A DNA stretch of 13,608 bases from contig JAJYWW010000130.1 of assembly GCA_021791295.1 (NCBI GenBank), positions 1 to 13,608 on the forward strand. The letters run 5' to 3'. This DNA is from a bacterium (GTDB lineage Bacteria > SZUA-79 > Acidulodesulfobacterales > Acidulodesulfobacteraceae). Made by a program: the position numbers and the translations under genes. Below, one piece after another: positions 6,871 to 13,608 of the stretch; positions within the stretch are counted from its first letter, which is position 1, and every line of letters starts with the position of its first letter. Below the pieces are notes generated by a model, which searched no databases, had not been told where the DNA came from, and worked only from the letters and a program-made list of their open reading frames with translations.

Positions 6871-7356
6871 TTAGAGTTTAATGCTCTTAAAATCGCCTAT
6901 AAGCTTATTATAAGTATCGTCTAATATTTCCGAAACCACCCTGAGCTCCGAACAAACCGTATAAAAGCTGACGTCTCCTTCCCACCTCGGTATTATATGA
7001 AAATGAAGATGCTGTTCTATGCCGGCGCCGGCGGCTTTGCCTATATTTAAACCGACGTTTAGAGCATCGCACCTATAAACTTTTTTAAGTATATCGCAGC
7101 TTAAAGACAAAATCTTCATTATTTCCGCCCCTGCTTCAAAAGAAAGTCCGTTAAGCTCTTTTGTGTGAGTATAGGGAATAACCAGAAGATGTCCGCAGTT
7201 ATAAGGGAAAGTGTTAAGCTTTACGTAGGAATGATTTCCTTTAAAGAGAACGTATTTATCGTCGAAACATTTGCTGTCTATACAAAAAACGCATTCGTCT
7301 TTAGATTTATCTTTAACTAAATAATCCATCCGCCATGGGGCATAAATAATTTCCAT
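6871..7356 (-). CDS. HIT-family (histidine triad) nucleotide hydrolase/phosphorylase
   Basis: A 161-residue cytoplasmic HIT protein. The active-site triad is QHLHFHIIPRW (115-125; His 116, 118 and 120, with 118 the expected nucleophile). The N-terminus IYAPWRMDYL and a CVFC pair (Cys 22 and 25) match the zinc-carrying, Fhit/Ap4A-phosphorylase-like branch common in delta-proteobacteria and actinobacteria. FPYNCGHLLVIPYTHTKEL (50-68) is the usual strand before the core. The substrate is probably a dinucleoside polyphosphate or nucleotide conjugate, which sequence cannot decide. The start is fixed by the conserved APWRM. The 24 bp between the sppA stop and this ATG are entirely A and T, with no Shine-Dalgarno, which is odd next to the strong sites of pgi and rpsA. 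Confidence 0.92.
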   Translation of the reverse strand: MEIIYAPWRMDYLVKDKSKDECVFCIDSKCFDDKYVLFKGNHSYVKLNTFPYNCGHLLVIPYTHTKELNGLSFEAGAEIMKILSLSCDILKKVYRCDALNVGLNIGKAAGAGIEQHLHFHIIPRWEGDVSFYTVCSELRVVSEILDDTYNKLIGDFKSIKL

Positions 7357-7380
7357 AAAATATAAAAATATTATTTTATA

Positions 7381-8307
7381 TTAAAAGTCTAACTTCATGT
7401 CGCCGTATGATACAAAAGCCGGATTCTTAAAAAAAGAAGAACCGCCTATACTGCCGACAAAAGACTTTACGGCTCTTTTTATAAAAGATTGAAATAAATC
7501 GGGCCGCTTCTTGACCGGATATATCAACGTCGCACTGCCTTTTATTCCGGCTAATTTCTGCGCAGCCTTAACGGCATCCTGAAAATCCCCGAGTTTATCG
7601 ACGAGATGATATTTAAGAGCCTGCTGTCCCGAATAAACCATGCCGTTCGCTAATTTTTTAACGTAAGATACCTTAAGATTTCTGCCTTTTGCAACAGCCG
7701 ATACGAACTGTCCGTAAACATTCATAACTACGCCGTGCAATTTTTTCCTCTGCATAGGAGTCATCTCTTTAAAGGGCGTTCCTATATCTTTATAAGGTCC
7801 GCTTACTATGTAGTTATAAGACACTCCCACTTTTTTCATCAGTTTATAAAAATTGGGCATTTCCATGATAACGCCTATCGAACCCGTTAGCGTTCCCGGT
7901 TCGGCAATTATTTCGTCGGCGGCCGAAGAAATATAGTAAGCCCCGGAAGCCGCTACTGAATCCATAGATACTACGACTTTTTTTTGCTTTCTGAATTTCA
8001 TAAGCTGTTCGTAAATAGCCTGCGACGGAGCAACCTCTCCGCCGGGAGAATTGACTCTTATTATGACGGCTTTAACGTCAGGGTCATGTTTGTAATGTTC
8101 CAGCAGTTTGATAAAACCGGAAGAGCTTGTAATAGTACCGGTTAAATCGATTATACCTATGGCATTATTGGATGAACCCCTGACTACGTTATAGTTTGAC
8201 TTAGCGTTAAACTTAAAAAGTATAAAATAAATAAAAATAGCGAATATTCCCACGAATACTGCCAAGAAAAATAATCCGCTTAAAAAAGGATGTTTATTTA
8301 TACCCAT
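7381..8307 (-). CDS. sppA: Signal peptide peptidase SppA, 36-kDa type (peptidase family S49)
   Basis: A 308-residue membrane-anchored serine protease that degrades signal peptides left in the membrane after export. One N-terminal helix (about residues 8-31) anchors it; the catalytic domain should face outward. NSPGG (86-90) begins the core. Ser 121 in VAASGAYY is the nucleophile and Lys 173 in GPYKDIGTPF is the general base. The 52-residue spacing equals that of Bacillus SppA (S147/K199). TGSIGVI (141-147) is also present. It has a single S49 domain, so it is the short form and not the 67-kDa duplicated E. coli form. It follows rpsA with a 2-bp gap, and AGGA inside the rpsA end, 11-12 bases upstream, is its likely ribosome site. 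Confidence 0.95.
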   Translation of the reverse strand: MGINKHPFLSGLFFLAVFVGIFAIFIYFILFKFNAKSNYNVVRGSSNNAIGIIDLTGTITSSSGFIKLLEHYKHDPDVKAVIIRVNSPGGEVAPSQAIYEQLMKFRKQKKVVVSMDSVAASGAYYISSAADEIIAEPGTLTGSIGVIMEMPNFYKLMKKVGVSYNYIVSGPYKDIGTPFKEMTPMQRKKLHGVVMNVYGQFVSAVAKGRNLKVSYVKKLANGMVYSGQQALKYHLVDKLGDFQDAVKAAQKLAGIKGSATLIYPVKKRPDLFQSFIKRAVKSFVGSIGGSSFFKNPAFVSYGDMKLDF

Positions 8308-8309
8308 AG

Positions 8310-9926
8310 TTATTTATTATCCTGCGCTACGTTGATAAGAGACAGTCCGATTTTTTGTTCGTTGACGTCCAGCATAATTATCTCTGCGTTTATTTTAGAA
8401 CCTTTAGTTATATTGTTATCCGTTATAAAATTTTCCGGAATTTTTGAATTGTGTATAAGCCCTTCTATGCCGTCTTCTATCTGGACAAATATACCGAATT
8501 CCGTAATATTGGAAACTGTTCCGGTTATTACGGAACCTACGGAGTATTTTTCTTTAATTTGCGACCAGGGGCTTTCCGTGAGCTGTTTTATTCCGAGATA
8601 AATCCGCTGCTTGTCTTCGTCTATGCTTAAAACTACCGCTTTAACCGGGTCGCCCTGTTTGAACAGTTCGTGCGGATGCTTAGTTCTTTTCGTCCATGAA
8701 AAATCGTTCTGCTTTATATAACCTTCTAAATTAGGTTCTAATTCAACGGAAACGCCGAATTCGTAAATATTTTTAACAGTGCCGTCGACTACCGTGCCTA
8801 CGGTATATTTTTCTTTCAGTAAATTCCACGGACTTTCCGTCAGCCTTTTTAAGCTTAAAGACAATTTTCTGGTTTCAGGCTCTATGCTTAATATATAAGC
8901 CTTAACCCTCTGCCCTTTCGTCAGGAAAGTTTTTGGGTCGGTCTGTCTTTTGTCCCAGGACATTTCCGATAAATGTATAAGTCCTTCTACGTCGTCGTCC
9001 AGCTCGACGAATGCGCCGTAATCGGTTATATTTATTATAACTCCTTCGATAATATCTCCGGGTTTATGCCTTTCCGTAATATTCTGCCACGGATCGTCGA
9101 ATAGCTGTTTATATCCAAGCGATACCCTCCGTTTCTCTTCGTCGAACTTAATTACTTTTACGTTGATTTTTTGTCCAAGGCTTAAAACTTCGCTCGGATG
9201 CGATATTCTTTTCCATGAAATATCGGTAATATAAATGAGGCCGTCCATTCCGCCTAGGTCGATAAAAACGCCGTAATCGGTAATATTTTTAACTATTCCC
9301 TCCAGAACGTCGCCCTCTTTTATATCCGTTAAAACGTTTTCTTTTAATTTTTTTATTTCGTCTTCTATGACCTTTCTTCTAGACACTATAACGTTGCAGT
9401 TCTTTTTATCGACGCTTATAACTTTTAAATCCAACGTTTTGCCGAGAAATACGTCGAAATCTCTGGTGAGCTTAACGTCTATCTGCGAACCGGGAAGAAA
9501 CGCGGTTACTCCGTTTAAATCTAATATAAGTCCGCCTTTTGTTTTTGCCGTTACGATGCCTTTTATAGTTTCATTGTCGCTGCAGACTTTTTCTATATCG
9601 TCCAGAGCGTATACGTTTTTAGCCTTCTCGCGCGAACATATAAGATAGCCTAATTTATCGTCGTAGCTTCCGACGAAAACTTCAATGGAATCGCCGATGC
9701 TTATACCGGTAATATCTATATTTCCGCCAGACGATATTTCCTGGATAGTAATTATTCCGTCAGATTTGTCGCCTATATCGACATAAACGTAATCCTCGTC
9801 GATATCCAAAATTCTGCCTTGCCTTACAAGCCCCCTGCTGTTCATGTTTTCGTAAGACCCGAGCAGTATCTCGAATTCCGTGGGATTTTCATTGCTTTCA
9901 AACTGATTGAAATTTTTCTTTGCCAT
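8310..9926 (-). CDS. rpsA: 30S ribosomal protein S1, six S1 domains
   Basis: A 538-residue RNA-binding ribosomal protein that brings mRNA to the 30S subunit. Six OB-fold S1 domains lie at about 32-98, 118-183, 203-272, 288-360, 375-447 and 462-531. Domains 3-6 are the best conserved, e.g. GVFIDLGGMDGLIYITDISW in domain 3 and GAFVELDDDVEGLIHLSEMS in domain 4. The linkers LTESPWNLLKEKY and LTESPWSQIKEKY repeat with an 87-residue period. Length and domain number match the proteobacterial form (E. coli 557 residues), unlike the four-domain form of many Gram-positives. The first two domains, which in E. coli S1 dock on protein S2, are the most divergent, as usual. AGGAGGT (9940-9946) precedes the ATG by 13 bases, which is long. 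A 90-bp gap follows ispH, and sppA begins 2 bp after the stop. Confidence 0.97.
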   Translation of the reverse strand: MAKKNFNQFESNENPTEFEILLGSYENMNSRGLVRQGRILDIDEDYVYVDIGDKSDGIITIQEISSGGNIDITGISIGDSIEVFVGSYDDKLGYLICSREKAKNVYALDDIEKVCSDNETIKGIVTAKTKGGLILDLNGVTAFLPGSQIDVKLTRDFDVFLGKTLDLKVISVDKKNCNVIVSRRKVIEDEIKKLKENVLTDIKEGDVLEGIVKNITDYGVFIDLGGMDGLIYITDISWKRISHPSEVLSLGQKINVKVIKFDEEKRRVSLGYKQLFDDPWQNITERHKPGDIIEGVIINITDYGAFVELDDDVEGLIHLSEMSWDKRQTDPKTFLTKGQRVKAYILSIEPETRKLSLSLKRLTESPWNLLKEKYTVGTVVDGTVKNIYEFGVSVELEPNLEGYIKQNDFSWTKRTKHPHELFKQGDPVKAVVLSIDEDKQRIYLGIKQLTESPWSQIKEKYSVGSVITGTVSNITEFGIFVQIEDGIEGLIHNSKIPENFITDNNITKGSKINAEIIMLDVNEQKIGLSLINVAQDNK

Positions 9927-9939
9927 AATATTAATTACT

Positions 9940-9946
9940 ACCTCCT
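9940..9946 (-). promoter_or_regulatory. Shine-Dalgarno of rpsA with long spacer
   Basis: AGGAGGT on the minus strand is the strongest anti-16S match in the window, but it lies 13 bases from the ATG at 9926, where 5-9 is usual. The in-frame codons between (GTA, ATT, AAT, ATT) include no ATG, GTG or TTG, so the ATG remains the only standard start. Confidence 0.65.
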
Positions 9947-10016
9947 AAATTTTATAAGACTAATCTAACACATTTAAGCAAATTAAGCAAATTTTTTTAT
10001 TTTATTTTATTAATTA
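9947..10016 (-). promoter_or_regulatory. Likely promoter/leader region of rpsA
   Basis: This is the only sizeable gap inside the minus-strand run (90 bp between ispH and rpsA). It is extremely A+T-rich. On the minus strand TTTGCTTAA occurs twice in tandem (9974-9991), giving two TTGCTT hexamers usable as -35 boxes. Downstream are TAGATT (17 bp from the first) and TATAAA (19 bp from the second), neither an ideal pair. A T-rich run on the plus strand next to ispH has no hairpin, so no terminator is seen. An internal promoter here is inferred from position and composition. Confidence 0.4.
9974..9991. repeat. Perfect 9-bp tandem direct repeat upstream of rpsA
   Basis: TTAAGCAAA occurs at 9974-9982 and again at 9983-9991 with no gap; read on the minus strand it is TTTGCTTAA twice. 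It lies 48-65 bp before the rpsA ATG. It could be part of a promoter, a protein site or replication slippage. Confidence 0.55.
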
Positions 10017-10883
10017 TTAGCTCTTAACGCTGCCGTCATCCAAATCTTGAATTTTTTTTAAAACTTTTTCTATTATCCAGTCGGGAGTCGATGCTCCTGC
10101 CGTTATCCCTACGTTTTTTGCGTTGACGAACCATTCCGCTTTAAGCTCGTTTTCGGTTTCTACGTGATAAGTATTAGGCTGAATTTCTTTGCATATATTT
10201 TGAAGCTTATTCGTATTTGCGCTGTTATAACCGCCGACTACTATCATAACGTCCACGTTTGAAGCTAAAACCTTTGATTCTTCCTGCTTATCTATGGTCG
10301 CGTCGCAGATTGTTTCAAAAATCACTACGTCTTCTTTGGCTATTTTTTTAATTTCATATACTATATTTTTATAAAAATTTACGTCCTGAGTAGTCTGAGA
10401 TATTACCGCTATTTTTTCCGACAGCGGAACGTTTTTTAAGTCTTCGACTTTATTAATTACGAGAAATCTGTCTTTTTGGGCAAAACTTATTACGCTCTGC
10501 ACTTCGGGATGGTTTTTATCGCCGACCATAATTATAAAATAACCGTTTAAAGCAGCCGTATTTATATAATTTTGCGCTTTTTTAACAAAAGGACAGGTAG
10601 CATCTATTATTTTTACCCCCTTAGATTTCAATGTTTCCATTGTTTCGGCTTTGACTCCGTGAGAGCGTATCAATATCGTGTCTAAACGCCCCTTTTCTAC
10701 GTCGCCTATTGAAAATACGCCTTTATCTTCTAAAGATTTCACGACCTGGGGATTGTGTATAATAGGCCCCAGAGTATTTAATACTTCGGACGGGCTACAC
10801 TGTTCCGCAGCCTCTAACGCCATATTTACCGCTCTTTTAACTCCGAAACAGAATCCGGCCGAAGGCGCTACTATAATTTTCAT
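10017..10883 (-). CDS. ispH: 4-hydroxy-3-methylbut-2-enyl diphosphate reductase
   Basis: A 288-residue iron-sulfur enzyme for the last step of the MEP isoprenoid pathway, reducing HMBPP to IPP and DMAPP. The three cluster ligands are present: Cys 12 (AGFCFGV), Cys 97 (DATCPFV) and Cys 193 (TICDAT). Substrate-binding His 43 (IIHNPQVV), His 75 (RSHGV) and His 125 with Glu 127 (NHPEV) are also there, as is SQTTQ (162-166). The C-terminus TAGASTPDWII is the family signature. The length is standard, with no fused S1 domain as in some Clostridia. No Shine-Dalgarno precedes the ATG. A perfect TATAAT on the minus strand (10889-10894) lies 5 bp before it, so a leaderless start is conceivable. In many bacteria cmk sits between aroA and ispH or rpsA; here only 34 bp separate aroA and ispH. 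Confidence 0.97.
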   Translation of the reverse strand: MKIIVAPSAGFCFGVKRAVNMALEAAEQCSPSEVLNTLGPIIHNPQVVKSLEDKGVFSIGDVEKGRLDTILIRSHGVKAETMETLKSKGVKIIDATCPFVKKAQNYINTAALNGYFIIMVGDKNHPEVQSVISFAQKDRFLVINKVEDLKNVPLSEKIAVISQTTQDVNFYKNIVYEIKKIAKEDVVIFETICDATIDKQEESKVLASNVDVMIVVGGYNSANTNKLQNICKEIQPNTYHVETENELKAEWFVNAKNVGITAGASTPDWIIEKVLKKIQDLDDGSVKS

Positions 10884-10917
10884 AATATATTATAATTTTA
10901 ATTTCGCTGCCGTTTTA

Positions 10918-12291
10918 TTATTTTATTACCGAATTTACGGTATCGAAAAATTCGGGAAACGAAGTATTTATGCAGTTTATATCCTTTATTTCCAATTTAG
11001 CGTTTTTTAAAATAAGTCCGGCAATTACCATAGACATTGCTATCCTGTGGTCGCCGAAAGAATTTAACTTTTTCGATAAACCTTTTCCGGCGCATTTTAA
11101 GTCCGGATTGCCGTTTATTTCAAATCCGTCTTCCAGTTCTTTAATGCCTATGCCTATAGCGTTTAAGTTATAGACTATAGACTTAATCCTGTCGCTTTCC
11201 TTGACTCTTAATTCTTTTGCTCCGGTAACCGTCGTCTTGCCTTCCGCAAAGGAAGCTATTACCGCAAATACAGGAAATTCGTCTATCATATCGGGAACTA
11301 TTTCCGAAGGAAGAGTTATTCCTTTTATATTATCGGAATATTTTACTTTTATGTCGCCCGCCGTTTCCGGAGATATATCTTTAATAACCGTATCTACGTC
11401 TGCGCCCATCATTTTTAAAGCCTTAAGCAGACCCGTCCTTTTTTCGTTTATTATGATGTTTTTAATAGTAATTTCAGAATTTTTATTTAATATGCCGAGA
11501 GCTATAAAAAATGCGGCGCTGCTGAAATCTCCGGGTATCCTGAACTCAAAAGGGTTTAAACCTCCGGCATATCTGCCTTTGACGGTAATAAAAGAGCCGC
11601 CTGAGGAAGAATCCTCAACGCTCACCGGATAACCCTGAAATTTAAGAAGATTTTCGGTATGGTCCCTCGTAGCTTTCCTTTCGTATATTACGGTATCGCC
11701 TTCGGCGTAAAGGGCGGCAAGCATAAGACAGGATTTAACCTGAGCGCTCGGAACCGGAACTTCGTAAAAGACGGACTGCAAACCGCCGCCTGAAACAGCA
11801 AGCGGGGGATAAGAATCGCCGCCCCTGCCTGATATTTTTGCGCCCATAAGTCTTAAAGGCTCGATAATACGCTGCATTGGACGCGAATTAAGATATTTGT
11901 CTCCGGACAGTACCGAAAAAAAATCGTTTCCTGCAAGCATTCCGGCTATAAGTCTCGTCAGCGTTCCGGAATTTGAAGTATTAATGACGGATTTCGGCTC
12001 TTTTAAACCGTAAAAACCTACGCCTTCAATTATAAAGTCTTTTTTTGAACCGCCGGAATTTTGCTTTTTGATATTTACGCCGAGTTTTCTGAATGCGGCA
12101 ACCGTAGCAAGATTATCGCCGGAAACGGATAAATTGTAAACGCGGGATTTTCCGTCCGCAATGCTTCCAAGCATAACCGCCCTGTGCGATATAGATTTAT
12201 CGCCCGGAACTTCTATTTCTGCGCTGAATTCTTTTGAAAGACCCTCGACTAAAACTTTATCGTGATTAAATTTTAATAAATCCTGCGTCAA
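10918..12291 (-). CDS. aroA: 3-phosphoshikimate 1-carboxyvinyltransferase (EPSP synthase)
   Basis: A 457-residue enzyme joining shikimate 3-phosphate and PEP to make EPSP, the penultimate step to chorismate. Seen are PGDKSISHRA (29-38, PEP-binding Lys 32), NSGTLTR (107-113), RPMQR (137-141), SAQVK (182-186), TRDHTE (208-213) and DMIDEFP (334-340, catalytic Asp 337). RVKESDRI (362-369, Glu 365) and DHRIAMS (414-420) follow. GDKS, SAQVK and RDHTE are three of the four motifs used to define class II enzymes; the fourth, NxTR, is NEKR here (282-285). The start codon is TTG, supported by AGAGG 7 bases upstream and by the TTGA overlap with the tyrA stop. No later ATG occurs before the conserved PGDKS core. 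Neighbouring tyrA and DAHP synthase genes place it in an aromatic amino acid operon. Confidence 0.97.
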   Translation of the reverse strand: MTQDLLKFNHDKVLVEGLSKEFSAEIEVPGDKSISHRAVMLGSIADGKSRVYNLSVSGDNLATVAAFRKLGVNIKKQNSGGSKKDFIIEGVGFYGLKEPKSVINTSNSGTLTRLIAGMLAGNDFFSVLSGDKYLNSRPMQRIIEPLRLMGAKISGRGGDSYPPLAVSGGGLQSVFYEVPVPSAQVKSCLMLAALYAEGDTVIYERKATRDHTENLLKFQGYPVSVEDSSSGGSFITVKGRYAGGLNPFEFRIPGDFSSAAFFIALGILNKNSEITIKNIIINEKRTGLLKALKMMGADVDTVIKDISPETAGDIKVKYSDNIKGITLPSEIVPDMIDEFPVFAVIASFAEGKTTVTGAKELRVKESDRIKSIVYNLNAIGIGIKELEDGFEINGNPDLKCAGKGLSKKLNSFGDHRIAMSMVIAGLILKNAKLEIKDINCINTSFPEFFDTVNSVIK

Positions 12292-13169
12292 ATTCCAGCC
12301 TCTTTTCTGTCCTCGTATATTTTTTTAAGATATGAAACCAATCCTGTCCTGTCGCCAGTTTCTATAAGACCTCTTATAAAATTTGCGGAAGCTATGAAAT
12401 TATCTAAAGAAGAAATAATATTTTCGTCGTTCATAAGAAATATATCCGTCCATAAGTCCGGCGAAGAGGAAGCTATTCTCGTAGAGTCTTTAAAACCGCC
12501 GCCTATAAAATTTGCGTATGAAGGAAATTTTTTATTTTTGATATGGGAAAGCGCGGTATCCGATAGTAAAAAAGCGGCGAGATGCGGTAAATGGCTCGTA
12601 TAAGCGGTTATTTCGTCGTGCGTTTCAGCTTCGGTAAAAATAACTTCCATATTTAACGATTCCCAAAATCCCGCTATTTTATTTATGTTAAAACTCCGCT
12701 TTTTGTCGTTATAATCTCCTTTTTCTTTTATTACTATGCATTTTTTAGCGTAAAAAAGAGAGAAATCAGCATTTTCCGGTCCTGATTTATCGGAACCGCA
12801 CATAGGATGCGAACCGACGAAATTAATTAAATTATTTTTTTTTGCCTTGGCTCTTATTAACGCTTTTACGCTACCTATGTCGGTAATTAAAGCCCCGCCG
12901 CCGAAAAAATCCGCGTGTTCATCGAAAAACGATAGGATAGACGATGGAGGAACGCACATTATTACCAGCGAATCTTCGGAAGCGGCGCTATTATATCCGG
13001 AATCCAAACTTAAGGGTTCGTCTATTATTCCTTTAGAAATACAGTAATCTATATTATTTTTTACTATATCGTATCCTTTAACGGCCGTTCCCGCTAATTT
13101 ACTCTTTACGGCGCCTGCTAAAGAGGCGCCCATAAAACCAAGCCCTATTATTTTAATATCTTTAAACAT
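12288..13169 (-). CDS. tyrA: Prephenate dehydrogenase
   Basis: A 293-residue enzyme that oxidatively decarboxylates prephenate to 4-hydroxyphenylpyruvate for tyrosine. The Rossmann half shows GLGFMG (9-14) and Asp 34 in GYD at the end of the second strand, which favours NAD+ over NADP+. CVPP (72-75), DIGSVK (97-102) and GSHPMCG (119-125) follow. The helical dimerisation half has HDEITAYTSHLPH (184-196), with His 193 and His 196, and FKDSTRIASSSPDLW (226-240). The protein ends right after this half: there is no ACT regulatory domain and no fused chorismate mutase or aroA, although tyrA-aroA fusions exist elsewhere. The gap to DAHP synthase is 16 bp. No Shine-Dalgarno is visible, so it may depend on translation of the upstream gene. 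Confidence 0.95.
   Translation of the reverse strand: MFKDIKIIGLGFMGASLAGAVKSKLAGTAVKGYDIVKNNIDYCISKGIIDEPLSLDSGYNSAASEDSLVIMCVPPSSILSFFDEHADFFGGGALITDIGSVKALIRAKAKKNNLINFVGSHPMCGSDKSGPENADFSLFYAKKCIVIKEKGDYNDKKRSFNINKIAGFWESLNMEVIFTEAETHDEITAYTSHLPHLAAFLLSDTALSHIKNKKFPSYANFIGGGFKDSTRIASSSPDLWTDIFLMNDENIISSLDNFIASANFIRGLIETGDRTGLVSYLKKIYEDRKEAGI
12299..12303 (-). promoter_or_regulatory. Shine-Dalgarno fixing the TTG start of aroA
   Basis: AGAGG on the minus strand, inside the end of tyrA, 7 bases before the TTG at 12289-12291. With the 4-base TTGA stop/start overlap it decides this non-ATG start. Confidence 0.6.
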
Positions 13170-13185
13170 AGTTATGAAAAAAGAT

Positions 13186-13608
13186 TTATATATTTCTGCT
13201 TACGGCTTTTGCTACGGCTCTCGCTTTTTTTACGAGTTCGTCGAAAGTATCATATTTTAAAGACTGCGCTCCGTCGGAGAAAGCTTTTTCCGGTACGGGA
13301 TGCACTTCTATCATAAGTCCGTCGGCTCCTACCGCAACGGCGGCAAGAGAAAGCGCCTCGACGTAATACCAGACTCCTGCGGCATGGGAAGGATCGACTA
13401 TTACAGGAAGATGCGAAAGCCTTTTCAGCACCGGTACGGCGCTTAAATCGAGAGTGTTCCTCGTAGAGGTTTCATACGTTCTGATTCCTCTTTCGCATAA
13501 TATAACCTGTTCATTGCCGTTAGACATAATATATTCGGCGGACATTAAAAATTCCTGTATGGTGGAACACAAGCCTCTTTTGAGAATTACCGGCTTGTTT
13601 ACTTTTCC
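13186..13608 (-). CDS. 3-deoxy-7-phosphoheptulonate synthase (DAHP synthase), type I-beta, C-terminal part; cut by window edge
   Basis: The last 140 residues of the first shikimate-pathway enzyme, condensing PEP and erythrose 4-phosphate. The frame is open to the window edge (it begins [13 protein letters not shown]), so the start lies outside. A TTG at 13570-13572 encodes an internal Leu of the conserved KRGL stretch and is not the start. Visible are [20 protein letters not shown], the metal ligands His in VDPSHAAG, Glu in IEVHP and Asp in AFSDGAQSL. Their spacing of 26 and 11 residues equals that of Thermotoga DAHP synthase (H272, E298, D309). This places it in the type I-beta (AroA-Bacillus/Thermotoga) branch. 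Whether an N-terminal ACT-like or chorismate mutase domain exists cannot be seen. It precedes tyrA by 16 bp and probably leads the aromatic genes. Confidence 0.95.
   Translation of the reverse strand, partial: GKVNKPVILKRGLCSTIQEFLMSAEYIMSNGNEQVILCERGIRTYETSTRNTLDLSAVPVLKRLSHLPVIVDPSHAAGVWYYVEALSLAAVAVGADGLMIEVHPVPEKAFSDGAQSLKYDTFDELVKKARAVAKAVSRNI

Noticed and set aside
8290..8601. Plus-strand 103-codon frame opposite the 3' end of rpsA (and similar ones opposite hflX, aroA, tyrA and pgi)
   Set aside because: They mirror conserved coding sequence on the other strand, with no start signal and no recognisable product.
8600..9400. Repeated DNA words in rpsA (ACTTTCCGTCAG-like) as a repeat array
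   Set aside because: They come from the repeated S1-domain linkers (LTESPW) and are explained by protein domain duplication.
9990..10016. Rho-independent terminator after ispH
   Set aside because: The tract is A/T-rich and includes T-runs, but no stem of useful length precedes it in the transcribed direction.
13570..13572. TTG as the start of the DAHP synthase gene
   Set aside because: The frame continues to the window edge with conserved DAHP synthase sequence (VILKRGL), so the TTG is an internal leucine.
1..13608. CRISPR array, insertion sequence, phage, toxin-antitoxin or other defence system
   Set aside because: No spaced repeats, terminal inverted repeats, transposase or integrase motifs, or defence-type proteins were found; nearly every gene is a recognisable housekeeping gene.

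Overview
The window is a low-GC, tightly packed bacterial chromosome segment. It is almost entirely core metabolism, RNA modification and translation genes. Gene content and order (DAHP synthase, tyrA, aroA, ispH, rpsA, sppA, a HIT protein, a LapA-domain protein, a tRNA nucleotidyltransferase) recall the aromatic/S1 clusters of delta-proteobacteria-like anaerobes such as Geobacter. The A+T-rich base composition is unlike Geobacter itself. This lineage guess rests on remembered synteny and protein character only.

Layout: positions 971-13608 hold thirteen genes, all on the minus strand, read from right to left. The run begins with a DAHP synthase cut by the right edge, then tyrA and aroA (aromatic amino acid pathway), ispH (isoprenoids) and rpsA (ribosomal protein S1). 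It continues with sppA (membrane-bound signal peptide peptidase), a HIT-family hydrolase, a LapA-domain membrane protein, a class II tRNA nucleotidyltransferase/poly(A) polymerase, pgi (glycolysis), miaA (tRNA i6A modification), hflX (ribosome-associated GTPase) and an exported protein of unknown function. Several junctions are 4-bp stop/start overlaps (aroA/tyrA, cca/lapA, hflX/miaA) and most gaps are under 40 bp. The only gap large enough for an obvious internal promoter is the 90 bp before rpsA. At the left end a plus-strand multi-pass membrane protein (497-967) converges on the last gene with 3 bp between stops. It diverges from a very short Hsp20 gene (39-380, minus). The 116-bp space between those two holds a promoter-like sequence and two identical 10-bp palindromes exactly 21 bp apart.

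There is no rRNA, tRNA, CRISPR array, insertion sequence or phage gene, and no stretch over 300 bp without a gene. I see no convincing new multi-gene system. The points worth a second look are the twin palindromes, the repeat-bearing rpsA leader, the absence of cmk and hfq from their usual places, the near armless Hsp20, the standalone tRNA nucleotidyltransferase, and two unrecognised small proteins at the left end.
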